Below are positions 39,674 through 50,800 of a DNA stretch of 64,000 nt, in pieces. Within the stretch, counting starts at the first letter, position 1; each line of letters opens with the position of its first letter. A program made the position numbers and the translations under genes. The notes beneath the pieces are model-generated. The model searched no databases. It saw only the letters and a list, made by a program, of their open reading frames with translations, and was not told where the DNA came from. The DNA comes from Phalacrocorax aristotelis. Lineage: Eukaryota > Chordata > Aves > Suliformes > Phalacrocoracidae. The stretch lies in assembly GCF_949628215.1 (NCBI RefSeq), contig NC_134282.1, positions 5,355,223 through 5,419,222 of the forward strand, in the 5' to 3' direction.

Positions 39674-42111
39674 CTGGAAGGACAGAAGTGTTTGGGTGAA
39701 TGCTCCCTAGCGCTCTCCCTGTTCTCTGGGATCAGGAAGCTGCTTAGACACCTACATCTGTTAACACTAAAGCACGACATTTTGGAAAGCCTTGCAGTCC
39801 TCAAGTTTCGTCTACCGCATGGCCCGCCCAAACCGTAGCCCAGCTGTCCTAAAGAAGTTCCCAGAATAGAACTCATTACTGGTGTAAAACTAGGGGTTGA
39901 CAGCCCAACAGAAAAGATCTTGGGATTTGCTCAGGAAAGTTACTGTCAGCATCCTGGATCCACACTATCTCCTGCAGCTCTCCACTGCGCAGCTTGGCTA
40001 TCAGCGTGCACCAGAAAAGAGCCTTCACTCAAAGAATGCGAAATTGAAAAATAATCCATTTTATATACACTCTTATGTCTTACAGCGACTGCACAATCCT
40101 GCTGCCTCCTGGCACATTACTCACAAAACGTCTCACTCCCAAATACAAATACATTTCATACCTAGGCTGATAAATTCTCATTGCAATTTTTTTATGCAGT
40201 CAGAGTAAAGGCATGAAGGAAAAGTTAGCAGCAAGTCACAAGGCAGGGTGCTAAATACACCATAAACAATAGCCCTCTCTCCCTCACCACGCTAGAAAAT
40301 ACTGTAAATAATCAAGGCGCTGGCTTTCTCACACAGGCACCATTAGGTAAATAAAAGTGCTGCTGAGCCCTGCATCAGCTGCAGCCCCGACATGTGGGAG
40401 AACTCTCCCTGTGCGCTCAGAGCTTGGCCTTTTCAATTAGGAAATGTTATGAGAAAAGGTCTCCTCGAACACCTCTGGACCTGATTTTAATTTATGTAAT
40501 ACCACATTTTCATGTTAATAACAATGTGTATTTAAGACATCTGTTTGAAAGTCTGCAATGTTAATTTACTACAGAAAAAGAGCGCCCATAAAAGTCTGTT
40601 ATATTCTCTCTCTTTTTTTTTTTTTAATTAACATTTTGCCTGTTTAATGGGTGCTTTACCAGAGTTCAAATTAAAATCAGGGCTTTTATCTTTATGGCCG
40701 CTGCACAGTCACAGCTGCTCACAGTTATATCACAGATGAACTGAGCTTAATTGAAAATAAAAATGCAAATAAAACCTACCCCATAACAGCTTTTCATGGG
40801 TGGGGGCTACCCTAGCTGATTTAAGAAAAATAAAAATGACTCCTAGAGTTTGCAAGAAGCAAAACCTCGGTTCACATTTTTGGTACTGAGCTTCCCCCTT
40901 GCGTTCTGCTTCTGCCTAAAATTTCGCTGGAAAGGCCTCTGGATGCCCAGCGCCGTGCTGGCTGCGGGGGTGGCTGGTGTCCCCCGTCGGATCAGTGCCT
41001 GCAGACTGGGTGGCTTCAATTTCTGACCACAGGACATTGTGGAGAGGGAAGCAAATCATTTTCCATTTTCATTTTGCAGGTTGAGCTAGCACTTAAGCTC
41101 CCAGCAATTATTTTGCATTAATAACAGGCTGTTTAAAGCCGTTTCCTGCCCTATCCTAGAACAAAGAGGGAAATAATATTCCCCCACTGTGATTCTGGGG
41201 CTCAGGAGGATTACGGTTCCAGGTGTGAATCTGCAATATCAGCACATGGACATTCACTCCTTTTATCTTGTTTGCCACAACGCTGGTATCACAAATCTCT
41301 TCTTACACTTGTTTAAACCTATGTAATTCCTTTTACTCCAGCGATTACCCTAAATTTATTCTGGTGTAACTGCGATCAGAGTCTGGCTGAAGAATCCGGC
41401 CTGCCATTGCTGCCTCTCAACCTTGCCACCAGCTCATCTGGGTGCAGTGGTGGGATCGGTTTTCCCTACAGGAGAATTTTCTCACCTATTTTTATACCCC
41501 TGTTACAAAATAATTCTGTTCTCGTGGGTCAACCATTTCCCAAGCACACACCCCAAGTGCCGGTGCTGCGAATGAGGGAATTTTATTTGGATTAAATGTT
41601 CCTGGACTACTGCTGAAGCCCAGAGGCAGGCATAGCTGCTGCAGCTCCTCTACCCTCATCCACAGGGATTCCGCCCTGCTTCCTGGGGAAGCACGCCCAG
41701 AGCTGGACACACTTTTGCATTGGTCTGAAAAGGGTCACAAATGTCCGTGTGACAAAACACACATCAGATCCCTTCGTGCCCGTTTGCACCCTCTGGAGTC
41801 TTCCCAACTACACCTGTAAAACTGTGGGCTTCTTGGTATATTCTTCACCAGCGCATATTCTCCAAAACTGAAGGCAAGTGACATTTACAGCTGACCCATA
41901 AGCAGTTTTCTTATCGGTATATCAATTTAAATATTGATTAAAACAAGAGGTACAGCCTGTTAATAAAGCTGTTGATAACCTGTAAGAGTCATTTGCTACA
42001 GACAATGTGTTCTTGAATACAGGCCAACATCCTTTCACAGTTATGCTTAGACCAACAGGTCATATAGGTTTAACCATACATAGTCCAGCCCTTAGAAAAT
42101 ATTACCCTTAC
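39674..42111 (-). other. MEGF6: MEGF6 intron, repeats 2 to 1
   Basis: 2,438 bp. AT-rich, with a poly-T run near 40,613-40,625 and a GC-richer patch near 40,920-41,010. No element recognised. Confidence 0.8.
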
Positions 42112-42237
42112 CGATGTCACATTTGTCTCCGGTCTTCCCAGGTGGGCAAAGGCACTTCCCAGTCTCTGGATCACAAGGAGCTCCTCTGCAGTCGCACCGG
42201 TGCCGGCACCTCTCTCCAAACCAGCCCCTGTCGCAGC
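42112..42237 (-). CDS. MEGF6: MEGF6 exon, EGF-like repeat 2 from the C-terminus
   Basis: 126 bp, acceptor TGTCAG, donor GTAAGG. Opens CDRGWFGERC and closes CLCPPGKTGDKCDI, with eight cysteines. One residue shorter than the standard repeat: the loop after the CDC pair is RGAP before the fifth cysteine instead of five residues. Basic residues are frequent in the first half (ERCRHRC). No glycosylation sequon. Confidence 0.93.
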
Positions 42238-42910
42238 CTGACAGCAAGAGCACTTTTTAAAACACCCATTTGAATAGCAAGACATACATTAGGCCAGAGT
42301 TATTCCAGGATGTCTCAGAGAAAAGCTTATAAACTCTCCACTGAAGCTAGTGTAAATGCCAAGGTTAATGAAGAATCAAACATAGCTGAATAGGCATAAT
42401 ATTTATATGAACTCTCTTTATGTTGGGTTTGTCTAATCTAACCTATCAAAGGTATCCGTAAAATCTGTCCCAGAAATGTAACTGGCACTTATTTTCATTT
42501 TGAATTAGAACTCTCTAGAAGACCATGCCCTAACGCTGAACAGGTCTGACATGCACGTATTTAATAATCTTATTTGGAGTTTTAGAAGCAAATTTAAAAT
42601 CAGTAAAACCCCCTTATATTTAATAGATGACATGTGGAACTCATTGCTGCAAGACATCATGGAGACCAGGACTTTCACGTATTAATTGGAACCAGATTAG
42701 TCAATTTATAAGGAAATTAGAACACCCAGCTATATAGCAGGTAACAATCCCAAATCCAGTGTTTCAGGATATTCATAAAGCTCAAAATATGGAAGAAGTA
42801 GGTCTCAACAAACAAACATTTGAGTAATGACATGGGGATTTTTGAGTTTTATTTTGGTTTTTAATTTGTTTGTTTTCTTCTTTTAGGTCAGAGGGGTACA
42901 CGACAAGTAC
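42238..42910 (-). other. MEGF6: MEGF6 intron, repeats 3 to 2
   Basis: 673 bp, containing one ancient CR1-like fragment (listed separately). The pyrimidine tract near 42,840-42,885 lies on the plus strand and is not part of the minus-strand splice signal. Confidence 0.8.
42630..42760 (+). mobile_element. Ancient CR1-like LINE fragment
   Basis: The stretch beginning ATGTGGAACTCATTGCTGCA, followed by 'gacatcatggagaccagg' and 'ggaaccagattagtc', follows the order of phrases in the 3' part of old amniote CR1 elements (wholly from memory of the consensus). Strongly diverged, no tail seen. Confidence 0.5.
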
Positions 42911-43039
42911 CTTTCTCACAGTAGACACCTTGATAACCCAAAGGACAAATACACTGTCCTGTCACCGCATCGCAGCTCGCTCCATTTTTACAGGCACATA
43001 CATGAAGGCAGCTTAGCCCATAAAATCCAAGGGGACATC
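42911..43039 (-). CDS. MEGF6: MEGF6 exon, EGF-like repeat 3 from the C-terminus
   Basis: 129 bp, acceptor TTTCAG, donor GTACTT. Reads CPLGFYGLSC at the start and CICPLGYQGVYCEK at the end. A textbook laminin-type EGF repeat with CKNGASC in the central loop. The donor GTACTT is weaker than the GTAAG/GTGAG donors elsewhere in the gene, so inclusion of this exon may be less efficient; that is inference only. Confidence 0.93.
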
Positions 43040-43350
43040 CTGAAAAATGAAAGCATCAAATGAGGAAAGTTGATGACAAAAGCCATACATCCCTTCAAAA
43101 CCCTCTGTATTCTCAGCTACGTTCCCCGGGAGCCAACAGAAATGATAGTTACCATTAACTCTAATAATGCCATCTGCTTTTAAACTTGTCCCACCCCAAG
43201 TTGATCAGGTCTGGAAGCAGCCAGGTGATCTCGGACATCCCAAAAATTTTAACTGAGCTGGTGAGGTGTTTATGTGGCTGCTCTGAAGACCCACATCCCA
43301 TTCCTGTTGGAAAACAGAGCACCTGGGCTATCCAGGGTGCCTCTACTTAC
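43040..43350 (-). other. MEGF6: MEGF6 intron, repeats 4 to 3
   Basis: 311 bp, nothing recognised beyond the splice sites. Confidence 0.8.
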
Positions 43351-43479
43351 TGTGCTCACAGGAGTGGCCGTAGTAACCCTCGGGGCATCGGCAGCAGCCT
43401 GTGAACCTGTCGCAGGTGCCATTGTGCTGGCACGAGCAGTCCAAGCCGCAGCCAGACCCGTACTTCCCTGGGAGACATT
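43351..43479 (-). CDS. MEGF6: MEGF6 exon, EGF-like repeat 4 from the C-terminus (nine cysteines)
   Basis: 129 bp, acceptor AGCAG, donor GTAAGT. Opens CLPGKYGSGC, carries an NGT glycosylation sequon in CQHNGTC, and ends CPEGYYGHSCEH. The segment FTGCCRC has an extra cysteine where other repeats show a variable residue (TGxCxC). This gives nine cysteines and leaves one without an obvious partner. The extra codon is TGC at 43,394-43,396 on the minus strand. Frame and splice sites are intact, so it is not a broken exon. Confidence 0.93.
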
Positions 43480-45690
43480 CTGCTGGCAGGACACGGACAG
43501 AAAAACAGACAAACAAACAAAAAAAATAATCACCGACCTCACCCAGAAAAGCTCTTATGTGATAGTTTGTATAGCTGAGATATGATGCCCATACAATAGC
43601 TTGCAGACCCGAGGAGAACAGTTGTTTGGAAGACACAGCATTTCTGCACAACTAGGATGCATTTACATACTTCGATGAGAAATCTTTTATACTACACAGA
43701 CATTTGAACAGCAATTTCCTTGTACTTTTTTATAGTCTATGTTTTTAAGTTTGCCTCTACATGTAGTCAATGTGGAACCTGCACCATGTGCTGTAAAGCC
43801 ACATAGTAAATGGTATAAATGGTATCTTCTATTTTCTTTTATTTCTATATCGACAGCAATATTTTCTTTTAGGCTCTTAGAAAGTGTGAAAAAACCCACA
43901 TAGCTTTTCCTCCTCTGTGTTATCATTGGACTTCACACTACTCCAATTCCTAATAAAACTGGGAGGATATTTTTTTCACACATAGCAACAGACTTTCCAC
44001 ATATAATGAGATATCTGCTTTTACAGAACTAAACGTGTCTCAAATTACTGAAAGCCAAGTCATGCAAAAGTGACTGTACCAATATCATTAACCTAGGCAT
44101 CATTTCTGCATAAGTTAACTTCCCACTGCTGTGATAATTTGAATCTGGGCAGATCAACTTAAATGAGCGTGGCCGTCCAAATAATCAGATTCATAACTCT
44201 GCAAATGTCAGACAAGATCTTTCAAGAACATCATATCTAATCACTAGAAAAAGGATGCCTGATTAGCTGTCTTTGATTTCTGCAAAGTGTCAAAACACAC
44301 TCAAAACCACACTGCTGTGGAAATAAGACTCAAAGTTCCAATAACTTGGCTATCTCTGTGAAAAGATAAACAGCAAAGCTTTCTAGTGATATACACAGCT
44401 CTTTATGTGCTGTGTGCATGTCTACCCCTGCGCTTGACACCAGAAATGTTTTATCTAAGCACATCTATACGATACACCCACCACCCCACGACCCTACTGA
44501 GGCTTTGCAACACAAATGCAGCCTTCGGGTGGTCATAGAGATTTCAAGGAATAGGCAAGTAGAGACACACACAGTGGCTTATGCGATGTGAAGTCAGCCA
44601 GTTACTGGTAAACGGCACTTTTTTAGGGGTGGGGGTTTTTTTAGCGCCTGCCCACAGTGGTATTTACATTGTGAGTGGCTCCATGTAGGTGGCATCTTGC
44701 CTTTCCTCCCTGCTCCTCCTCTGCACACACGCATGCATGAAGCAGGTCTGCGAGTCTTCTCAGGTGCAAAGTGAAACAACTGCATTGAGGAATTCTGCTA
44801 AAAAGTGTGATTTCTATATGACACTTTTACATAGGGACACTCCCCTACAACGACCAGTTCTTGGTAAAGCTATGTAGGGAGTTTGAGCTGGATAGTCTAC
44901 ACACGTCAGGGACAAAAAGGCTTTAAATGAGGGCCCAGGAGTGTGTTGGGAAGATTGCACCATAGCAGTCACGATGTAATGATGACATTTGAATGTCTTG
45001 AATGTAAACTCAGAACTAACTATTTATTTGGCATCATACCAGTAAACTCACGGTTTCCTGAACATTTAAGTCCCTAACTACGTAGATACCTTTTATATGG
45101 AGAAAGAAATGGGAATACAGAAACACAGAATGACTTTGGGGAGATGGACAGAAAGATGTGGAAAAACTCTGCTCTGGGCTGGCAGGAAGGTTTCGGGAGT
45201 GAAAACTGAGCTTAGTGTGCTTTGTCTTGTGTAAGGGAGGGCTGCTGTGGAGAGGCATAAGGATGAAATAGCAAGAGAATCCTCATTGCTTTGGACAGAT
45301 ATTGTCAGAACTGTACTAGCAGGGAAGTCAGTACGTGGGAAGTTCAACTGCAGTCCAGCGTCAAAGGGAAGAGAGTAACATGAGAGAACACAACAAGAGA
45401 GGAGGGGGACGTGGACTTCTGCTGACCTCGGAGAAGAACATGAAAGAAGATACAAAACAATGTTCCCATGAACAAACGAACACAAAAGTTGGACAGGAGA
45501 AGAAGTAAGAGTCCAGGCAAAGGAACTGCTGAGCAGAATTTACAAGGAAACCACCTCTGAAGAAAGATCTAGAGCTCTAACTGGGGGCAGTTCTGTGTGA
45601 GAAGCAAAACCTGTCCCCTTCCGTGGGTCTGCAGACACTGCAAACCGCGCTCGAATGTACATGTTCGCTATCATCAAAGCAGAAAATTAC
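43480..45690 (-). other. MEGF6: MEGF6 intron, repeats 5 to 4
   Basis: 2,211 bp. Mostly AT-rich; 45,090-45,490 has a purine-rich plus strand. No known repeat or coding signal seen. Confidence 0.8.
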
Positions 45691-45819
45691 CTTTCTCACA
45701 CGACCTTCCTGTCCAGCCAAGCCCGCAAGTGCAGTTGCCATCCATGTGGTCACAGATACCACCGTTCTGACAGGTACATGTCAGGTGGCAGTTGGGGCCA
45801 TATTGTCCCTGGGGACACA
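45691..45819 (-). CDS. MEGF6: MEGF6 exon, EGF-like repeat 5 from the C-terminus
   Basis: 129 bp, acceptor CTGTAG, donor GTAATT. Begins CPQGQYGPNC, has CQNGGIC in the central loop and CGLGWTGRSCEK at the end. DGNCTC contains an N-C-T sequon that overlaps a structural cysteine, so its use is uncertain. A CR1 fragment sits about 160 bp upstream of this exon's acceptor (45,978-46,159). Confidence 0.93.
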
Positions 45820-45977
45820 CTACAGAGAATTAACAAAGTTTGAAAAAAAAAAATAAAATTAGCATCCCAAGAAAGGATCAAGGTGACAGGGAATAAATAC
45901 AAATACATGCTCTCCACAGAGTATCCCGAGTGCCTGGTGTCTCCCGAGGGCTGTGGGACGCTGTACCCTGTGCTTAC

Positions 45978-46159
45978 GAAACACTGGAACAGGTTGCCCG
46001 GAGAAGCTGTAGATGCCCCATCCCTGGAAACACCCAAGGCCAGGCTGGACGGGGCTCTGAGCAACCTGGTCTAGTTAAAGATGTCCCTGCTCACTGCAGG
46101 GGGGTTGGACTAGATGACCTCTAAAGGTCCCTCCCAACCCAAACCATTCTATGATTCTT
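45978..46159 (+). mobile_element. CR1 LINE, 3' end fragment
   Basis: Contains the standard avian CR1 3' series: 'ggaacaggttgccc', 'gatgccccatccctggaaac', 'gccaggctggacggggctct', 'ggttggactagatgacctc', and the end 'accattctatgattctt'. 5'-truncated as usual for CR1. Sense orientation is plus, antisense to MEGF6. Confidence 0.93.
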
Positions 46160-46363
46160 ATTAGCAGTTTCATACAAACACACTCTGTCTCGCCGTGTTT
46201 CCTTGCTTGGCTTCACCCCACATTTGTTCCTCTTGCTCTTTTCCCTTTGTCCCACCCCTCAAACGCCTTCTCTTCAGCAAATCCTCTCCTTTCACTTTTT
46301 TAGTTCAAGTAATTTACTTCTGAATTTAGTGCCACCCACCCACAGAGCCCTCACACTGCCCAC

Positions 46364-46485
46364 GTTGTGTGGTACAAACTACCCTTTTTCCCATCTTTAT
46401 GTTCCGTGTCGACTGCAGTCTCTGAAAACAGTGACTTTAGCTTTATGGAGAAACTAGTGCAACGGTGCCACGTGTGGTGGTGCAA
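46364..46485 (+). repeat. Unclassified 122-bp dispersed sequence, copy 1
   Basis: Starts GTTGTGTGGTACAAACTACC and runs to 'gtggtggtgcaa'. Aligns without gaps to 48,169-48,290 with about 14 differences by eye (roughly 88-89% identity). Orientation is arbitrary. Not recognised as CR1 or any other family I know. Confidence 0.85.
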
Positions 46486-46698
46486 AGCAGTGAGATGTGG
46501 GCAGGAGACGGGGGTAGGATAAAGGCCGGGTGATGGAGCGGAGAGGGACAAGGGCAGAATACAGCAAACTACAATGTTATCAAGCAAAGGCATGGGGAAA
46601 CACAGCCATAAACAACGTTTGTCACTGAGTTTTATTTGCTGGGTTTTTTTTAAGTATGTTCCCAACTGACAAGATGACCTTGGGTCACGCTTTGTTAC

Positions 46699-46824
46699 CT
46701 TCCTGACAGCTGGGTCCCATTTGGCCGGGAGGGCAGGTACACTTGCCAGTCTGTGGGTCACACCGACCTTTACCACATGCACAGAGCAGGGAGCAGTCCT
46801 TCCCATATCGGTTTTCAGGGCAAG
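46699..46824 (-). CDS. MEGF6: MEGF6 exon, EGF-like repeat 6 from the C-terminus
   Basis: 126 bp, acceptor CTTCAG, donor GTAACA. Starts CPENRYGKDC and ends CPPGQMGPSCQE. The central loop is the short form (CACGKGRC, four residues between the fourth and fifth cysteines). Its closing QMGPSC resembles the WMGPTC of the last repeat, suggesting these two belong to one repeat subclass. Confidence 0.93.
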
Positions 46825-47698
46825 CTGAAGGAAACACAGTCTTTTGTTAAACACCTGGGGTATCCAATGCCAGTTTTCATTTTAATGTACGCAGGAGCCT
46901 GAAGGTAGAGTTGGCTTCATTTCTATCCCAGGTAACGTGCTTCAAAGTGACAACTATGAAAACACAACCCATCCAAAGACATGACTGCTTCTTCCTCTGA
47001 AACTTTACTTGAGGTTATAAATACAATCCATGGTTTCACGGGGAAAGTTTAGTAGGTTTCCTACCAAAAAGGTGAGTGTACAACTGAAATATCAGCTCTC
47101 ATCCTTCCAGCTAAAGACGTCTTTCCTTCTTTGATATTGATGCTCTCCTATGCTGGAGAGCAAAGCTATAGGCTACTAAACATTAAAGCATTGCCTCTTT
47201 GTGAATACGCTGAAGCGGACTTCAGAGAGATCACAGCTTTGGAAATAACAGCAATTCAGCCACACAATTTAGCTCAGAAACAGAGAAGTAAGAGTAGGGT
47301 TGCCATGGAGCCTTTACCAGTTTTGCCATGACAAAACTTGATCTTTTTCCCATTTACTGAAACTAACGGCACCACAGTGTGAAGCAAAATATTGAGATAA
47401 TTTTTCAACCTAGAAATTTTGGACAGGAAGAAGGAACTTGAGCAATTCATGCTGAGCTGGCTCTACAAATAAATTTGGGCAAGCAGGTTGTAATCCTGGG
47501 ATGAGTGTCCTTGCTTCTATGCACGCAGAAGAGAGGGAAAATATTTTGCAAGAGATTTTTTTACAAAGCTGGAATCCTGATTTACAATTCAAGGAGGAGG
47601 TAGCTGGGATGTGTCTGTTTTTCTACTGACAAGCTCTTAATGCAGATTATTCTCTCTGCTGTTTTTCTGAAAGAAGCAGAACATGAATGTTGGCTTAC
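46825..47698 (-). other. MEGF6: MEGF6 intron, repeats 7 to 6
   Basis: 874 bp with no recognised repeat or coding signal. Confidence 0.8.
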
Positions 47699-47827
47699 TT
47701 TTACTACAGTCGGCTCCAATGAAACCAGGCGTGCAATCGCAAGTTCCCGACACAGGGTCGCAATGGCCTCCATTCATGCACTGACAGGGTTTTTGGCAGT
47801 TCGAACCATAAGTACCTTTTGGACACC
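47699..47827 (-). CDS. MEGF6: MEGF6 exon, EGF-like repeat 7 from the C-terminus
   Basis: 129 bp, acceptor AAACAG, donor GTAAGC. Reads [10 protein letters not shown], then CQCMNGGHC, then [12 protein letters not shown]. Eight cysteines and regular length. AT-richer than most exons of the array, with phenylalanine in place of the usual tryptophan/tyrosine in the PGxxG turn. Confidence 0.93.
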
Positions 47828-50800
47828 CTGTTTTAAAAGAACAAAACAGCAGTTAGGCTATGTTGCTACTGGACCCATTGCATTTCATGTCACAAGCACT
47901 TTGCTGCTTTCAACCAAAATTAGATTTTTGTTTTATAACTCTGTTCACTTCTAGAGGGCCAGGAGAAGGCACTGACAAGCAGATGGTTGCCTTGGGCAAT
48001 GCACTCGTTGGGGCAGTGCTGACTTGCAGTAACAAACCCCTGGAGGGGCGGACTGACTGTTGCTGCCGAGCCTGCTCCTCCCATTCCTCATACGTGACAG
48101 GAGCAAGAAAAGCAAGCCCAGTTCTTCAGAGGTTTTCCTCTTGGATTTCTATTCCAAATCAACCTGATGTTGTGTGGTACAAACCACCCTTTTCCCCATC
48201 TTTATATTCTGTTTGGACTGCAGGCTCTGAAAACAGTGTCTTTAGCTTTGTGGAGAAACCAGCGCAATGGTGCCAAGTGTGGTGGAGCAATGGAGCATCC
48301 CTCCCATGGCAGAGACGGAGAGATGGGGCCTTGGTCCCTCTTCGTTTGGGCAGAAACAGCCTGGTTTGACTGTGATGGTGAGAAGCCGTGAGTTGTCTCT
48401 GGCCCTTTTAGTGGTCATTTTAACTGACCAGTCACAGATAGTGGGGCAGGTCTCATGTTTTAAAGGCATTTAAGTTGAAAAAAAGTTTATTTCCTTTATA
48501 ATCTACTCTTTCGCTTCAACGTGGAGTTTGCGTTGCTCTGGCATATCTAGTGCGCTGTGGATGGAAGACATGACAACAACACGAAATTTCAGGAGACACC
48601 TTCTCAGAAGATAGACACAGCAGAGAAATGCTTTAAATGCAAAGCCAGAAAATTCTCTGAGAAAGAAAAAAAGCAGCTGTATTTTGTAATAACCTGAAGA
48701 AACAGTAGACCTGGATGAGTTGCTGTGTTACATGGCAACGAGCTGTCCATGAAGAGATTTTCCAGGTGGTAGCGAGTATTTCTGGTTTCTTTTTGGACAG
48801 CTAATGTTGAAGGAGCATTGAATACAAGATCAGGAAGACGTGAATGCATCTGCCACATGGTTTCAAGATACTCTTCAGAGTGTTGGAGGCTGGAACTGAG
48901 GAAAATAGCTGGGCAGAGCTGCTAGGCACGTGCCTCCCTCTGTCGGGGTTTCCTCCAGCGTGCCACCACTGCACTCTGGAGATGCAGGTTATTCTCCCAG
49001 TTTTCCAGTGTACTGGAAGAGGGACAAGCTGGTGCTTTTAGAGCAACATGATCATCACTCAACAGTTACACCAGTGCTACTGCCTCTACGTGTCATTTCT
49101 TCCTTCCTTCTCTTCCCCCAGCAAATAGAAAGCCTATGGCTACTTTGGAAATCTGGTTGAATATATATTTGCACACGTCTCCAAGCAACAGATCTCTTGC
49201 AATCTGTGCATAAAGAACTTTATATATTTTCTCTCTTTTCTGAAGGCATGAAAGCATGGAATGGCTGGATAAATCTCTGGATTTTTTTTAACTATTCAAT
49301 AGAGAGGGAGAGCTTATGGTGAAGCTTTAAAGGGATGCCTTTTAAAATAGAACTGAAAACTGGCTTCTGCTCAAATCAGGATAGCAAATCATCAGGACTA
49401 AACAGATACACACTTTTATAACACGCAGATACTCTCCCCAGCCCTTCTCAACCATGGCTTCTTCTCAATGAATACTTCGTCATCAGTGCTTCCATCTGTC
49501 AGTACAAAAAATCTGCTTCACGTGCAAACCCCAGCATCAAGGAGTGAGCCCTGCAACATCTCTTTCATTTCGACCAAGACGTGACGTTAAGGACACACCT
49601 GGATTCAATGATTTAAATGGATTCTAAGCAAGTTTCTCTTTTTCTCCTCCATTTCCTTTTGGTCGTTATTTGGCTTTTCTCTTTTTTAATTCTCTTTTCC
49701 ATGCTCCCAAACACGCTGCTTCTCTCTGGCAAAGCTTACAGAGTCGTTCCTCTGCTCAAGACTAGCAAGAGCTGTTCCATTACTAAAAGGGATGCAGTAA
49801 TTCCCCCCTTACCAGTTTCTTTATCCTTGCAGCATTTTATTTATTTCAGTTCAACAGAGAGCAGCACAAGCAGGGCAAACACATCAGCTGCTACATTCAT
49901 ATGATTATTAACAAGGCCATCTCGTCTGTTACTGCTTTCCAGGAGAGCTTCTACGCAGATAGCTAGGGCAATTTACACGGTGTCCTGACATATAAGTAGG
50001 CTCTGCCTTTACAAAGAGGGTTAGCCTCTAACCACCAGTTATCTCGTAAAGACGTTTTCTAATTTAACAGTTTCCTGTGCATCTGACTTACGTTTTTTTT
50101 CTGAGAACGGCAGGAACGGCAGCCAGGTTTCTAAGTAATTTCCTGATTTTTTCCTTCTGGTTTGGGTGGGTTTGCCATGACCAAGAGCTCCTAAATCTTT
50201 TCATACCAACTGCGTACACTAGGGCTTTTCTTACCAATGTTATTAACTGCATTGTCAAAAAATGGCTTCTGAAGCATCCTGTTACCTACAGCTTGAGGGT
50301 GAAGCTGGTGAAGTCTTTCTGGCTCAGGGTTCACCCAGCTCAGTAAATGTCACAGAGGGTTTTTTTCTTCCATTGCAACACCTCTTACTGCTTTTTATTC
50401 ATAAGTTCACTCAAGTAGATCTGCCCGTCCACCGAGTTATGGACAATTGATGGGAACCTTATTGCTAGTTTGTCTGCCTCCTCTGGATCCTGCCAAGAGA
50501 CTGTTTCAGCTCTTCACTCCAAAATCTGAGAACATGAAAGCCTCGTTGCTCTTGGCTCCTGGAAATTCAACTTCCCAGCCAACTACACCTTTTATAGATA
50601 CTTTCTTGAACCTTTTTTCACAGTACTATAAATATAGCAATAGTTGCCAGAAACCGTTTCCAGCAGCATCCAACCACATGTTGACTGGACTGAAGCCCAT
50701 TTCACGTCTCTGGGAGCAGCTCCCTATGCTGTTTTTAATATTATATCGAAAGCTTCTTCATCCTGGAGCAGCCCCAGTTCTCCCTGTAGCGAGGACGGTG

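Larger units (their letters stand above)
45820..46698 (-). other. MEGF6: MEGF6 intron, repeats 6 to 5
   Basis: 879 bp. About a third is repeat: a CR1 3' fragment (45,978-46,159) and copy 1 of the 122-bp sequence (46,364-46,485). Confidence 0.8.

Noticed and set aside
46351..46854. 167-codon minus-strand open frame
   Set aside because: Only the part overlapping 46,699-46,824 is coding, and that exon is read in a different frame. The remainder crosses the intron and repeat copy 1.
47860..48369. 169-codon plus-strand open frame
   Set aside because: It runs inside a MEGF6 intron on the opposite strand and overlaps copy 2 of the 122-bp repeat. The matching region of copy 1 does not keep the frame open, so it is not conserved as coding.
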